A stretch of 61,567 nucleotides of DNA from an uncultured Clostridia bacterium (GTDB taxonomy: Bacteria; Bacillota; Clostridia; Christensenellales; CAG-314). The position numbers were made by a program, and so were the translations under genes. Shown here in pieces: positions 26,260 through 38,224 of this stretch. Below the pieces are notes generated by a model. It worked only from the letters and a program-made list of their open reading frames with translations. It made no database searches and was not told the DNA's origin. The stretch covers positions 1 through 61,567 of the forward strand of contig CANQYT010000012.1 of NCBI GenBank assembly GCA_947628135.1. The letters are read 5' to 3'. Each line of letters opens with the position of its first letter. The first letter of the stretch is position 1.

Positions 26260-27426
26260 TTACTCAATATACTTTTTTGCTATTTCTGCAAAGCGGTCTT
26301 TGATGGAGCGATTGATTTTTCTCAAATTATTTAATGAATAATCAATATTATACAAGCGCTGCTCATCCTCCTGAGATATACTTACGCCAAGCTTGCTCTC
26401 AAATTTTTGCAGAGTGTTCTCAATCCGTTTGTATGTATATTGCTTCTTTTCTTCTTCATTAAGTAGTTGAAATTGGCAAACATAATCGAAGCGTGAACGC
26501 AATTCGGGAGAAAGTCTCTTCTTATAATTTTCGGGTGTCAAATTTGATGTAAATATTATTATGTAACCATCTAAATCATAAACATTGGATTGCGAATCTG
26601 TAAATTTACCTTCCTCCAATAAATCCAAGAAAAAATTAAATACGGGATTATCTGCTTTCTCGAATTCGTCTATCACTATCAAACCCACATCGCTCAGCTC
26701 TATTTTCATGGGCAATTCGCCTGTATCGCTTCCCATATAGCCACGAGGCGATCCTATTAAACTATTTAAAGAATCTTTACTACTATAATTTCCGAAGCTA
26801 ATTTTACAAAAAACTGTTTTGCTTCCAAAAGCCTTGTGCATAAGACGTCCAACTTCGGTTTTACCTATTCCAGATTCGCCCATTAAAAAAATAGAAAATA
26901 GTTTTTGTTCTTCTAATTTGTGGAAGAGCTTAAAAGTTCTTAATCTAATATCAAGTTCCCTTTTGAAACGGCTATGTCCGATCAAATTATTGTTTATATA
27001 ATTAAGAAAAGCATCTAATTCATCGTTCGTCAAATCTGTTATTTTTTTCTTATTACTGTCTCCATTTAATATGGGAGCAGAAGATTCATTTACTGATACA
27101 ATATTCAAAAACGAATAGGCACAAAATACATGTCTAAATATTTCCATGGCAATAAGATATAGTTTTTCTTCACAAACAAACATAACTTCTTGCGGTATCG
27201 TATTCAACAAACCTTCCATCCCATGTATACTATCCCTGTGTACATTTAGACTTTCTATCCAATTCGAAATATCGATACAATAATTTTTAGGAGCTTTTAT
27301 AATATTTTTTAAGAATTCTCCCTGCAAGTCTATTGCAGACGTGAAAATAATTCCACTATTTTGGAAGTTTGATTTGATGGCAGAAAAATCATTTATATAG
27401 TAAACTTTGAGTTCTCGCTCAATCAT
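26260..27426 (-). CDS. ClpB/ClpA-like AAA+ ATPase of the island
   Basis: A 388-residue protein with an unrecognised N-terminal half (about 1-145) and one C-terminal AAA+ (AAA_2, Clp/Hsp100-type) module. Walker A is GESGIGKTE, Walker B is LIVIDEFEK, a pore-loop-like GYMG follows GSPRG, sensor-1 is IFTSN, and an arginine-finger region LSPELRSRFD is present. It lacks the usual Clp N-domain and a second AAA module. It overlaps the upstream gene by 4 bases (ATGA), with a strong AGGAGGG site inside it, so the two products probably act together. The island setting suggests a defence role; this is inferred. Confidence 0.8.
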   Translation of the reverse strand: MIERELKVYYINDFSAIKSNFQNSGIIFTSAIDLQGEFLKNIIKAPKNYCIDISNWIESLNVHRDSIHGMEGLLNTIPQEVMFVCEEKLYLIAMEIFRHVFCAYSFLNIVSVNESSAPILNGDSNKKKITDLTNDELDAFLNYINNNLIGHSRFKRELDIRLRTFKLFHKLEEQKLFSIFLMGESGIGKTEVGRLMHKAFGSKTVFCKISFGNYSSKDSLNSLIGSPRGYMGSDTGELPMKIELSDVGLIVIDEFEKADNPVFNFFLDLLEEGKFTDSQSNVYDLDGYIIIFTSNLTPENYKKRLSPELRSRFDYVCQFQLLNEEEKKQYTYKRIENTLQKFESKLGVSISQEDEQRLYNIDYSLNNLRKINRSIKDRFAEIAKKYIE

Positions 27427-28331
27427 TTTTTTGCCCTCCTGAACAATCGTTTTAAAAAACAGCCTTTCTTTGTTGGCATTTCATCGCTCTCATGTTTTTT
27501 TGGCACCGTTATGCTCTGAACTATCGCAAGTAAATCAACAAAGATGTAATCGTCTGTATCGTTTAGTGGAGAAGACAAATTATATGAATAATTCAGGCCA
27601 TCATCGCTACTACTTTGAATTTCCTCTTCACTTACAAGCTGTCCGTTTACTGAATTGCCCAAATTGACAAAGAAATCAAATGTGCTGTTTATGTTTTTTC
27701 CCTTAATGAAGCCTTTATACACACCTAAAATGCTTACTTTTCCGATAAGCAAATCATCTATAGAATATCTATTTTCAAATTCGCCTTCACCTGACATTGG
27801 TATTTTTAATATTAGTTTGTTGGCTCCAAATTGTGCAAATAACAAATAAGAATAATCTTTTGCTAATGCATTTAAAGCTTTGCTTACATCAATTCCATTT
27901 GCGACTTGTCCCTTAACAATATCGCGTGAAAGAACTTTAAAAATCCGCACGAGTTGCTCATTTTTCAGCTCTAATAATAAATCATCCAATCTTACTAAAG
28001 TCCCATCCTTGATTTCAGCCCAATCAATATTGTTGTTCAACACTTGAGCCATCTGTAAAATCTCAGAAAGCATATTGGATTTTGTTTGTTTTACGGTAAA
28101 CGTATCCGATACTTTTATAGATTTTAAATCGTCTATAGTAGCTTTACTATGGACACCAGAAGAAATAAATTTAATTCCTGCGGTTAAGCTTGCGTCCACA
28201 CTGCTTTGTTGATGGTTTTCTATCATTTTTTCCATCACACGCTGTTCTGGAATAACATTATTTAAAATCATTCGCAATTCATAAACCTTTTCAAGATTGA
28301 TGTAATAAAGACTAAATAATTCATTGTCCAT
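27423..28331 (-). CDS. DUF6414-like protein of the island
   Basis: The 302 residues start with LFSLYYINLEKVYELRMILN and run through an amide-rich segment (SVDASLTAGIKFISSGVHS) that resembles proteins labelled DUF6414, a family of unknown function; the match is from memory of the pattern and is not firm. A hydrophobic beta-rich middle (LLFAQFGANKLILKIPMSG) precedes an acidic linker and a strongly basic end, GCFLKRLFRRAKK, that could touch the membrane or nucleic acid. There is no signal peptide. It is coupled to the AAA+ ATPase gene by an ATGA overlap. Start ATG 28331 has TAGGAGG. Confidence 0.6.
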   Translation of the reverse strand: MDNELFSLYYINLEKVYELRMILNNVIPEQRVMEKMIENHQQSSVDASLTAGIKFISSGVHSKATIDDLKSIKVSDTFTVKQTKSNMLSEILQMAQVLNNNIDWAEIKDGTLVRLDDLLLELKNEQLVRIFKVLSRDIVKGQVANGIDVSKALNALAKDYSYLLFAQFGANKLILKIPMSGEGEFENRYSIDDLLIGKVSILGVYKGFIKGKNINSTFDFFVNLGNSVNGQLVSEEEIQSSSDDGLNYSYNLSSPLNDTDDYIFVDLLAIVQSITVPKKHESDEMPTKKGCFLKRLFRRAKK

Positions 28332-28410
28332 TGTTTGACCTCCTATTGTGAAAGCAACTAAAATTTAATATATCTGCATCGTAGCTAAAATTTGAGAATC
28401 TATCCATAAG

Positions 28411-29151
28411 CTATTTCTTAAATACAAACAGATACTCATGCGCGAGCAAGAGGAAATTAAACTTGATGCTGTTTGTTTTCCAATAGCCTGTTGCCTTGCA
28501 GTTGTGCTGTTCCTTGATGATGATCTCTTTTGTCTTGAAGCCGGCAAGTTCAAAAACGCGCATAGTTTCAAAGGCGAGAGGCTTGACCATACCTTTTTGC
28601 CTCGTATCACCCATAAGGATAGCACAAAATTTATCCTTTTTCAATACCCGATAACTTTCCTCGGCAACTTTTCCCATTTCAAACAGGAACTCTTTCATCG
28701 GCAATAGCGACAAATCACCGTCAATGTCCTCACTGTAATGAATGATATCGGCATACGGCGGATGAGTACATATAAGGTCTATGCTCGCGTCGCAAAGCGG
28801 CAAGGCGCGTGCGTCTCCGACGGTAAGCGTCGTAGTTGCCTGAGTGTCAAAATCAAACTCACATTTTCTTTTCGTAAGTTCAATCGCGCTCGGATTTATG
28901 TCTATGCCGACAAAATTCCTGTTCGTCAGTTTGGCTTCGACAGCAGTCGTGCCGCCACCGACAAATTGATCTAAAACGGTATCGCCCTCTTGTGAATAGC
29001 GCAGAATGACATTGCGGGGAATATACGGCGACCAATTTCCACGATATTTCGCGTCGTGGGTTGCCCACTTCCCACGGTTTGGGAAAGCCCAAACCGTGTT
29101 GGTTTCAAGTTCAAAATTTTCGGGTTGTAAAGATATTTTCTTTTTCGCCAT
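28411..29151 (-). CDS. Site-specific DNA methyltransferase (second methylase of the R-M cluster)
   Basis: A 246-residue S-adenosylmethionine-dependent DNA methylase. The SAM-binding motif I (LDQFVGGGTTAVEAKL) comes before the catalytic motif IV, seen as THPPYADI, where DPPY or SPPY is usual; the target base (N6-A or N4-C) cannot be decided. It does not resemble DpnA, the second methylase of classical DpnII systems, whose motif order is reversed. ATG 29151 lies 2 bases after the endonuclease stop and has no clear ribosome site, suggesting coupling. A TTG start six bases earlier is possible. Confidence 0.82.
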   Translation of the reverse strand: MAKKKISLQPENFELETNTVWAFPNRGKWATHDAKYRGNWSPYIPRNVILRYSQEGDTVLDQFVGGGTTAVEAKLTNRNFVGIDINPSAIELTKRKCEFDFDTQATTTLTVGDARALPLCDASIDLICTHPPYADIIHYSEDIDGDLSLLPMKEFLFEMGKVAEESYRVLKKDKFCAILMGDTRQKGMVKPLAFETMRVFELAGFKTKEIIIKEQHNCKATGYWKTNSIKFNFLLLAHEYLFVFKK

Positions 29152-29153
29152 TA

Positions 29154-30017
29154 TCAATCCATAAATAGTTGGGAGATTACATCGTTTTCCAAATCGGTGA
29201 TGCAGTACATATTGTCCAAGACATCAAAGGTTTCTTCAAGATTATGCCGTGCGGATTTCCAGCCCTGCCCGTCTGTAAACCACACAAACGAAAATCCTTC
29301 AATGTCTTTTGCTTCCAATGCGATGGTTTTGTAACTCCTTGCCGTTTCATTGAGTTTTGAACCGCTACTTGCATAGAAATTCGTTTCAATTCCGTAAACG
29401 ACGTTGCCTTTGCGGACAACAAAGTCAAAGCGCTTTTCGGTTTTGCCCGTATTGGAGATGTTCGACAAATCCAAACCCCAACGCCGTTCAATGTCGGATA
29501 TGTACATTTCCTTGAAATAGTCGTTGCCTTTGACAAGCCCCGCCTTTTTCAAATATGATTCCACAAGGTTTTCCATAAGGTGTCCGCCGCGATTTTTACG
29601 CCCGTTGCTGTCAAGACCGACTTCCACACCTGTAACGTAATCAACGAGGTTTCCAATCAACTTTTGAGAAATCAGCTTAAACAATCCCGTTTTGCGCATA
29701 AACACCTTGTACTCTTCGGCAGAGTAATTCATTTTGCGGAAATCAAATAAATACTCCCCGTCGCCGTCAATCGCGTAAATTTCCCGTCCTCGAATTGCCA
29801 ACAGGATGGGAATACACTTCAAAATCTCGGGATACTTTGTCAAAAGCGCCTCAAATTCGGCTTCGATGTTCTTCGAGCCGATAAGGGAGTTGAGGATATT
29901 GAGTTCGACTTTTATGGAATCGACATTTCCATACACCTTTTCAAAGTCAACGTAATATTTGTAGTCGCAGATACTGTTCCTGAAACTCTTGAACCAATCA
30001 CTAAAATTTCGTTGCAT
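29154..30017 (-). CDS. DpnII-type restriction endonuclease (predicted GATC)
   Basis: The 287 residues match R.DpnII nearly end to end: SDWFKSFRN at the start, VDSIKVELNILNSLIGSKN, NLVDYVTGVEVGLDSNGRKN, and the nuclease core RFDFVVRKGNVVYGIETNFY, followed by GSKLNETARSYK and WFTDGQGW. R.DpnII cuts unmethylated GATC, so the same target is predicted. Start ATG 30017 has GAAGGAGA upstream; a TTG five codons earlier lacks a site. It sits between the two methylase genes, 11 bases after the Dam-like gene. Confidence 0.93.
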   Translation of the reverse strand: MQRNFSDWFKSFRNSICDYKYYVDFEKVYGNVDSIKVELNILNSLIGSKNIEAEFEALLTKYPEILKCIPILLAIRGREIYAIDGDGEYLFDFRKMNYSAEEYKVFMRKTGLFKLISQKLIGNLVDYVTGVEVGLDSNGRKNRGGHLMENLVESYLKKAGLVKGNDYFKEMYISDIERRWGLDLSNISNTGKTEKRFDFVVRKGNVVYGIETNFYASSGSKLNETARSYKTIALEAKDIEGFSFVWFTDGQGWKSARHNLEETFDVLDNMYCITDLENDVISQLFMD

Positions 30018-30028
30018 TTTGTTCTCCT

Positions 30029-31096
30029 TCAATTGCTGATTATAAGTTCATTGATCTTGCCACGGTTTTCGGCATTGCTGTTTATCATGCGGCTAGCGGA
30101 TACGCGCCTGATACTATATGACTTGTACAAATCATCAAAGAAAGTATCTTCCGGATTTACATTTTTCGGGTCGGAGTTGCTTAATACAATCTTTGCGCCT
30201 GCTGCATTGATGTCGTCTATAAACTTGGAGAGCCTTATTTGCTCGCCGTCATTGAAGGCATCGGCATTGTAAGATGTGAAAGCCGATGTTTCGGAAATGG
30301 GACGATAGGGCGGATCGAGATATACAAAGGTATTTTTGTCTATAAACTTTTTTGACAAAGAATAGTCGCCGCAAACGATAGTAACATTTAGCAAAACTTT
30401 GCTTATATTAAGCAAGTTCTCCTCATCGCAAATCATCGGATTTTTATATGCGCCCATAGGGACGTTGAATTGTCCTTTGCGATTTACCCGATATAGTCCG
30501 TTGAAACAAGTCTTATTGAGAAAGATAAAGTAAGCTGCCTTTTCTATCGCCGTTTCGTCTGTCAATACTACGGAATTGAACTTGTCACGAATGGAATAGT
30601 AGTAAAACTTTCTGCCGTTTTCGTCCATAGGCAAAAAGACCATTTGCATTTCTTGAAGGCGCAAAATCAGTTCCTGAACATTCTTTTTAATCACGTTGTA
30701 GGCATTGATAAGTTCGGGGTTGATATCGCTGATATAAAGTTCGACAAAATCATACTTCGACAGCACATTGAAAAGCAGTGCGCCGCCGCCGACCATAGGC
30801 TCACAATACTTTGTTAAGACTTTATCCCCGTTCGAGGGTAGCATCTTTTCAAGTTCGTCGAGGAGTTGACCCTTGCCGCCCACCCATTTGACAAAGGGCT
30901 TTAACGTGATTTGATGTTCCCTTTCATAACGAACGGTTCTCTTGTCGATGGGCTTTTCAGCGTCGCTTGGGATAATCCACATATTGCCGACCATCATAGC
31001 GCCGTCAATTCTGTTTTCACCGCAAAGAATTGCAACGCGCCGTTGTGAAATGTTCCACTTTTCGGCCGCTTCTTTTGCCGACATATAACTCAACAT
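30029..31096 (-). CDS. Dam/DpnM-type adenine methyltransferase with N-terminal DNA-binding module
   Basis: The C-terminal 290 residues are an alpha-class N6-adenine methylase: KPFVKWVGGKGQLLDEL (motif X/I region), ACNGLYR-like NKTCFNGLYRVN, and catalytic DPPYRP near residue 255. It should protect GATC from the adjacent DpnII-type nuclease. The first 60 residues (SYMSAKEAAEKWNISQRRVAIL) look like an excisionase/MerR-like helix-turn-helix, not present in DpnM itself, and could autoregulate the operon or aid binding. ATG 31096 has GTGAGGTG upstream. Confidence 0.9.
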   Translation of the reverse strand: MLSYMSAKEAAEKWNISQRRVAILCGENRIDGAMMVGNMWIIPSDAEKPIDKRTVRYEREHQITLKPFVKWVGGKGQLLDELEKMLPSNGDKVLTKYCEPMVGGGALLFNVLSKYDFVELYISDINPELINAYNVIKKNVQELILRLQEMQMVFLPMDENGRKFYYYSIRDKFNSVVLTDETAIEKAAYFIFLNKTCFNGLYRVNRKGQFNVPMGAYKNPMICDEENLLNISKVLLNVTIVCGDYSLSKKFIDKNTFVYLDPPYRPISETSAFTSYNADAFNDGEQIRLSKFIDDINAAGAKIVLSNSDPKNVNPEDTFFDDLYKSYSIRRVSASRMINSNAENRGKINELIISN

Positions 31097-31167
31097 AAAG
31101 CACCTCACTTTTGATATATCTATTATATTCCAATTCTCGAACAAAAGCAAGCATCTTCTTGTTGATT

Positions 31168-31707
31168 TTAAACAAGACCATTATTTTTCAGCGTAATATA
31201 CAACATATTCCTACCACTGTTGTTCCAACATGTAAAATCCTGCTCTATAAATAACCATTTTAACGCGAGTAGTATTATTTCAATGGGATGAAATGCGCCG
31301 GTATAATCAGGAAAAGTCATCCCTGTTTTAGGCAAAGCAATATTTGTACAGTTGTAAATATTGTTAATCAAAGGAATTATAACTGATGTATAATTTGTTG
31401 AATAACTCTGTTTACAATATGTTAAAGCGGAAATCACATCTTGATGGCTTGGATTGGAATAACGCTTTGCCTTTTTGAAATATAAACCTTGTATATTTAC
31501 TGTAAAATCAAAACCTTTATTTAAATAAGCCGGACGCCGAAGTTGTATTTGATAGTTGCCGTATATTTCCACAATATACACATATTTAGATGCGTTCGCT
31601 CCCGTTCCCGTCCCCGGCTGTTCATTCTTAAATAAATCAATGACAGCGTTCCGCATTTGTGCACGGTTTTGTATAGGTAGCGTATAGGGTATTGTTGTAG
31701 TAGGCAT
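31168..31707 (-). CDS. Uncharacterised island protein
   Basis: I do not recognise this 179-residue protein. ATG 31707 is supported by AAGGAGA and a plausible promoter. It has no signal peptide or membrane segment, is rich in Asn, Tyr, Thr and Ile, and has a Gly/Thr-rich loop (GTGTGANASKYV) followed by predicted beta strands and an end with WLFIEQDFTCWNN. It is 71 bases upstream of the R-M genes on the same strand, so it may belong to the same unit. The AT-rich composition matches the island. Confidence 0.6.
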   Translation of the reverse strand: MPTTTIPYTLPIQNRAQMRNAVIDLFKNEQPGTGTGANASKYVYIVEIYGNYQIQLRRPAYLNKGFDFTVNIQGLYFKKAKRYSNPSHQDVISALTYCKQSYSTNYTSVIIPLINNIYNCTNIALPKTGMTFPDYTGAFHPIEIILLALKWLFIEQDFTCWNNSGRNMLYITLKNNGLV

Positions 31708-32247
31708 ACAGATTCTCCTTATTTTTTTTATTGTAACACATTGCAAGCAAAAAGTCTAAAGTATTTTGTTACATATGAATTATGGTTCATAGGTTTACTT
31801 GTCTTTGCAGTAGAGCGCACTTGAAAGTGTTATCCCCCTGACGCACATTATGCTAGTTATTATTTTTTAAGCAAGGATAATAGAAAAAATTGTTGTCCTA
31901 TGATCAAATGTCAAATCATCCTACTAAAAAATATTTCACGCTTGTTGAGTGTTGAAAGTTTGTTGTGGCACTTTCCTTATTCTGCCTCCCAAAATCTAAA
32001 AGAGTGCGACACTTTTTTGTACCGTATTTTTTTGTCTTTGATAATTTTCACCAATAACGACCCATAAGTCAGAAAAAAATATTATGTTTTTTTAGACAAC
32101 TACGTTTTCACGCCGAATGTCCTTGTATGTAATATTGGGAGGGGTAACGTTGATGGTTCATATCGAGATAGGGGGCTAATGCAGAACTTATGACCTTGCC
32201 GACGGTCGAAAAACAGCGGCGAAAAAAAATTATTTCAAGAAGGTAAA
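31708..32247. other. AT-rich non-coding right flank of the island
   Basis: About 540 bases with no convincing gene. A probable promoter for the 31707 gene is near 31730-31765 (TAGACT, 18 bases, TACAAT on the minus strand). No copy of the tRNA-Glu 3' end is found here, so the island's right attachment site, if any, is not visible. Confidence 0.5.
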
Positions 32248-32319
32248 ATGAATCAATTTATAAAATTCACTTTCAAAGACCTTTTTATGGGGCTGATGAA
32301 CACGCTCACGGACGAGTAA
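32248..32319 (+). CDS. Possible 23-residue peptide
   Basis: ATG 32248 with AGAAGGT upstream opens a short frame, MNQFIKFTFKDLFMGLMNTL and three more residues, ending at TAA. It is amphipathic and could be a real small peptide or the start of a decayed membrane protein gene. It lies between the island and a well-promoted membrane protein gene. Coding is uncertain. Confidence 0.25.
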   Translation: MNQFIKFTFKDLFMGLMNTLTDE

Positions 32320-32404
32320 CGCGGGAAATCGCCGCTGCCGGCGTTGTGAAACGTACTCGTGTTGACGACAAACGGTTTTGGCGAGGGCAATGCCGTTTGC
32401 CGTG

Positions 32405-32433
32405 TTGACAGGGGCGGGGAAAAGGGATATAAT
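32405..32433 (+). promoter_or_regulatory. Full-consensus sigma-A promoter
   Basis: TTGACA, exactly 17 bases, TATAAT: a perfect match. It ends 34 bases before ATG 32467. Confidence 0.9.
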
Positions 32434-32466
32434 TGTTTGTGCTGTTACGCTACGGAGGAAAAAACT

Positions 32467-33258
32467 ATGCAATGTACGGGCGCATCGGAAGTGATAGCGC
32501 AAAGAGTGTTCAACACGGCGTACATATATCTCGATATCGCGTTTCTCGCGGGGTTGTGCGCGCTGCTCGCCGTCAAGCGGAAGTGGCTGACGCTGCTGTT
32601 CGGCTTGGCGGGCGGAGTGCTGTATATGATAGTCGATTACGGCATATTTCATCTCGCGCTGCATACGCGCAGCATAGAGGGAGGAAACCTGTTTTGGGTG
32701 CTGTTGTGGATGAGTATGAGTTACGGCATAACCAATTTCGTGTGGATATGGCTGTGGTTCTCCCGCGATAAACAGGCGTTTACCTGGACGTTGGCGATAC
32801 TCGTGTGGTGGATATGCGCGCCGATGCTTTCGGAAGCCGTAGGCGCAAACGCGCCCGTAATCAAAATTCAGCGCACTACCGGTTCTTACCACGGATATAT
32901 GGCGTTGATAATGATAGCGGGATACTTCGCCGCCATTGTGTGGAATCTTTTTCAAGAGGACAAAACAAAGCGTTTTCCGCTGCTGTTTATCTTCGTTGTA
33001 GGCGTAAGTGTGCAACTGGGGTGGGAATTTTCGCTGTTGTTGGGCAACATACGCAGCGCGGCGATCGCCGACGCGTGGGATAAACTGCGTACCCTTGCCG
33101 TAAACAGTCTGGTGGAGACCAACCTCGGCGCGATACCAATTTACTGCATATACGCAGCCGTATCCTCCCGTTGGAACGAGAATTTGCGCAAGCGCGACAA
33201 AATCGCCTTTACGGACAGAATAGCGGAACTTAACGCTACACCGCTGCGCGAAAGATAA
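32467..33258 (+). CDS. Uncharacterised polytopic membrane protein
   Basis: A 263-residue protein with about seven hydrophobic segments and Trp-rich helices (FVWIWLWFSRDKQAF). ATG 32467 has GGAGG 8 bases upstream. A conserved-looking polar stretch (GANAPVIKIQRTTGSYHGY) lies in the middle and may form a pocket. I cannot name a family. Its promoter is a perfect consensus, so it is probably expressed at a high basal level. It is followed by a lipoprotein gene 74 bases downstream on the same strand. Confidence 0.6.
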   Translation: MQCTGASEVIAQRVFNTAYIYLDIAFLAGLCALLAVKRKWLTLLFGLAGGVLYMIVDYGIFHLALHTRSIEGGNLFWVLLWMSMSYGITNFVWIWLWFSRDKQAFTWTLAILVWWICAPMLSEAVGANAPVIKIQRTTGSYHGYMALIMIAGYFAAIVWNLFQEDKTKRFPLLFIFVVGVSVQLGWEFSLLLGNIRSAAIADAWDKLRTLAVNSLVETNLGAIPIYCIYAAVSSRWNENLRKRDKIAFTDRIAELNATPLRER

Positions 33259-33332
33259 CTTGCCGCTCTCTCTGCTTGCCGCGTAACGATACAAAACCAA
33301 ACCTTTCCGATACGAAACGAAGGAGAAAAGAT

Positions 33333-33995
33333 ATGTACAAACGTATTTTGCCGCTGATAGCCATTATGCTGTTGTTTGCGCTCGCTTTTGCGGCGTGCGA
33401 AACTGCGCACGTCCACGATTGGACGATGAAAAGCAACGCCTCCGAACATTGGCAGGTGTGCTTCGACGACGGCACGGAGAAAGAACAAAGCAGACAGCCG
33501 CACTCGGACCAAGACAACAACGGTCGCTGCGACGGCTGCGGATACGTTATGCCTAAAAGCGGCGATCCCACAGACCCCACAGACCCGACAGACCCGACAG
33601 ACCCGACAGACCCCAAAGACCCAACCGACAAGTTTGTACCCGATGAAAGAAACTTTTGGATAGTGGGTAACTTCGAGCCGTCAAATTGGAATGAGTCCTA
33701 CCGCGACGAACTCAAATTTACCCGTCAAGACACGCCAGACGCAAACGGCAACACCGTATACACGTTTGAATTTGTATTTGCGGAAGGCAACAAATTCAAG
33801 ATTGTAAACGACGCAGGCAACAGTTACTACGACGGAGAACTAAACGCGAACGATCTTACGACAAACGCGCAACAGTACTTCCAATCGGAAGGCGGTCACT
33901 ACAACATACAACTCAAAGGCGCGCCCGGTCTCTATCGCATAACGGTACGCGTAAACGGAGCATTTGCGGAAGTAGACGCCGAGCCGTTGTTTTAG
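33333..33995 (+). CDS. Surface lipoprotein with Asp-Pro-Thr repeat linker
   Basis: A 220-residue predicted lipoprotein: signal MYKRILPLIAIMLLFALAF with lipobox FAAC. A His/Cys-containing segment (HVHDWTMKSN, GRCDGCGY) of the kind repeated in gut Clostridia surface proteins precedes a linker of seven near-perfect DPT/DPK repeats. The last 110 residues look like a beta-sandwich module similar in pattern to starch-binding or SusE/SusF-type domains (NFWIVGNFEPSNWN). A carbohydrate-binding role is a guess. GAAGGAGA lies upstream of ATG 33333 and a strong terminator follows. Confidence 0.75.
   Translation: MYKRILPLIAIMLLFALAFAACETAHVHDWTMKSNASEHWQVCFDDGTEKEQSRQPHSDQDNNGRCDGCGYVMPKSGDPTDPTDPTDPTDPTDPKDPTDKFVPDERNFWIVGNFEPSNWNESYRDELKFTRQDTPDANGNTVYTFEFVFAEGNKFKIVNDAGNSYYDGELNANDLTTNAQQYFQSEGGHYNIQLKGAPGLYRITVRVNGAFAEVDAEPLF
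33564..33626 (+). repeat. 9-base tandem repeat encoding Asp-Pro-Thr
   Basis: Seven units of GA(C/T)CCNACA-type repeats in frame with the lipoprotein. Copy number could vary without shifting the frame, changing linker length. Confidence 0.85.
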
Positions 33996-34020
33996 AAAGT
34001 TGTCAAATACTCTGCGCACG

Positions 34021-34050
34021 AAGAGCCGAACGTTGTTTCGGCTCTTTTTT
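34021..34050 (+). terminator. Intrinsic terminator of the lipoprotein gene
   Basis: AAGAGCCGAA with TTTCGGCTCTT, a short loop and a run of six Ts, 26 bases after the stop. Confidence 0.9.
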
Positions 34051-34139
34051 CGGGGGGGGGTATTTTCGCAAAGTCGGGCGGCTTGGCACAATGTTTCCGC
34101 AGTTCAGATGAATAAGATTATTTTATATTTATTTATTTG

Positions 34140-37743
<3,604 letters not shown>

Positions 37744-37762
37744 CAAATATTTCTTTCAAGAC

Positions 37763-37792
37763 AAAGTTCCTGTCCGCAAGGGCGGGAACTTT
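37763..37792 (+). terminator. Hairpin after nifJ
   Basis: A fully paired 13-base-pair stem (AAAGTTCC plus TGTCC) with a GCAA loop, 20 bases after the nifJ stop. The T run is short, so the hairpin at 37831 may be the real terminator. Confidence 0.6.
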
Positions 37793-37830
37793 ATCTTGAA
37801 TACAGAGTTTTTTTTACCCCATATTTACAA

Positions 37831-37864
37831 AAAGTCTCTCACAACTATGTGAGAGACTTTTTTG
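37831..37864. terminator. Bidirectional terminator between nifJ and the XRE operon
   Basis: AAAGTCTCTCACA with TGTGAGAGACTTT, a 4-base loop, and T runs on both strands. It serves nifJ on plus and the gene ending at 37871 on minus. Confidence 0.85.
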
Positions 37865-37870
37865 TGTTTG

Positions 37871-38224
37871 TCATATCGTTACGCGAACGACTGTTCCGTC
37901 ATAGGCGCGCACTCGCACGAGATCGAAGTGACCGCAGGTTTTTACCACACTGCGCAATGCCTGATACAGGGCGGTAAGTTGTTGACGCGTTGGCAATCTC
38001 ACATCATCTTCAAGCGGGCAATTCTCTTCTTCGCGGTCGTCGGCGACGGTATCGGGCAGTCCCGAAGCAGTTGATTCTGTAAAGGAATTGTCCTTTGTTT
38101 TGCCGTCGGGCGATGGGCGGGCGACGGCTTGGCGAATCAGCCGCAAAACCAATTTACTCTTCATCAGCGACAGCGGCAGCCACAAGCAAAGGCGTAGACC
38201 TTTTTTGCCTATTCGGATACGCAT
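37871..38224 (-). CDS. Small protein paired with the XRE regulator
   Basis: A 117-residue protein of unknown function. Its start (RIRIGKKGLRLCLWLPLSL) and end (LVRVRAYDGTVVRVTI) resemble the C-terminal module of the regulator encoded just upstream (VNVNLPLAVVKVFLD and IVEVESADGDRVEIWVD), so the two may share a SHOCT-like fold and bind each other. The middle is acidic and low in complexity. Its ATG overlaps the regulator stop (TGATG), giving coupling. ATG 38224 was preferred to one four codons upstream for this reason. Confidence 0.6.
   Translation of the reverse strand: MRIRIGKKGLRLCLWLPLSLMKSKLVLRLIRQAVARPSPDGKTKDNSFTESTASGLPDTVADDREEENCPLEDDVRLPTRQQLTALYQALRSVVKTCGHFDLVRVRAYDGTVVRVTI

Noticed and set aside
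25790..26341. 183-codon plus-strand frame after the tRNA
   Set aside because: It crosses hairpins, a tRNA-end repeat and the end of the AAA+ gene; no family resemblance.
28411..29151. DpnA-type single-strand methylase
   Set aside because: Motif order is I before IV and the characteristic DpnA N-terminal DPPY block is missing.
31747..32250. Right attachment site of the island
   Set aside because: No copy of the tRNA-Glu 3' end or other direct repeat of the left side is present.
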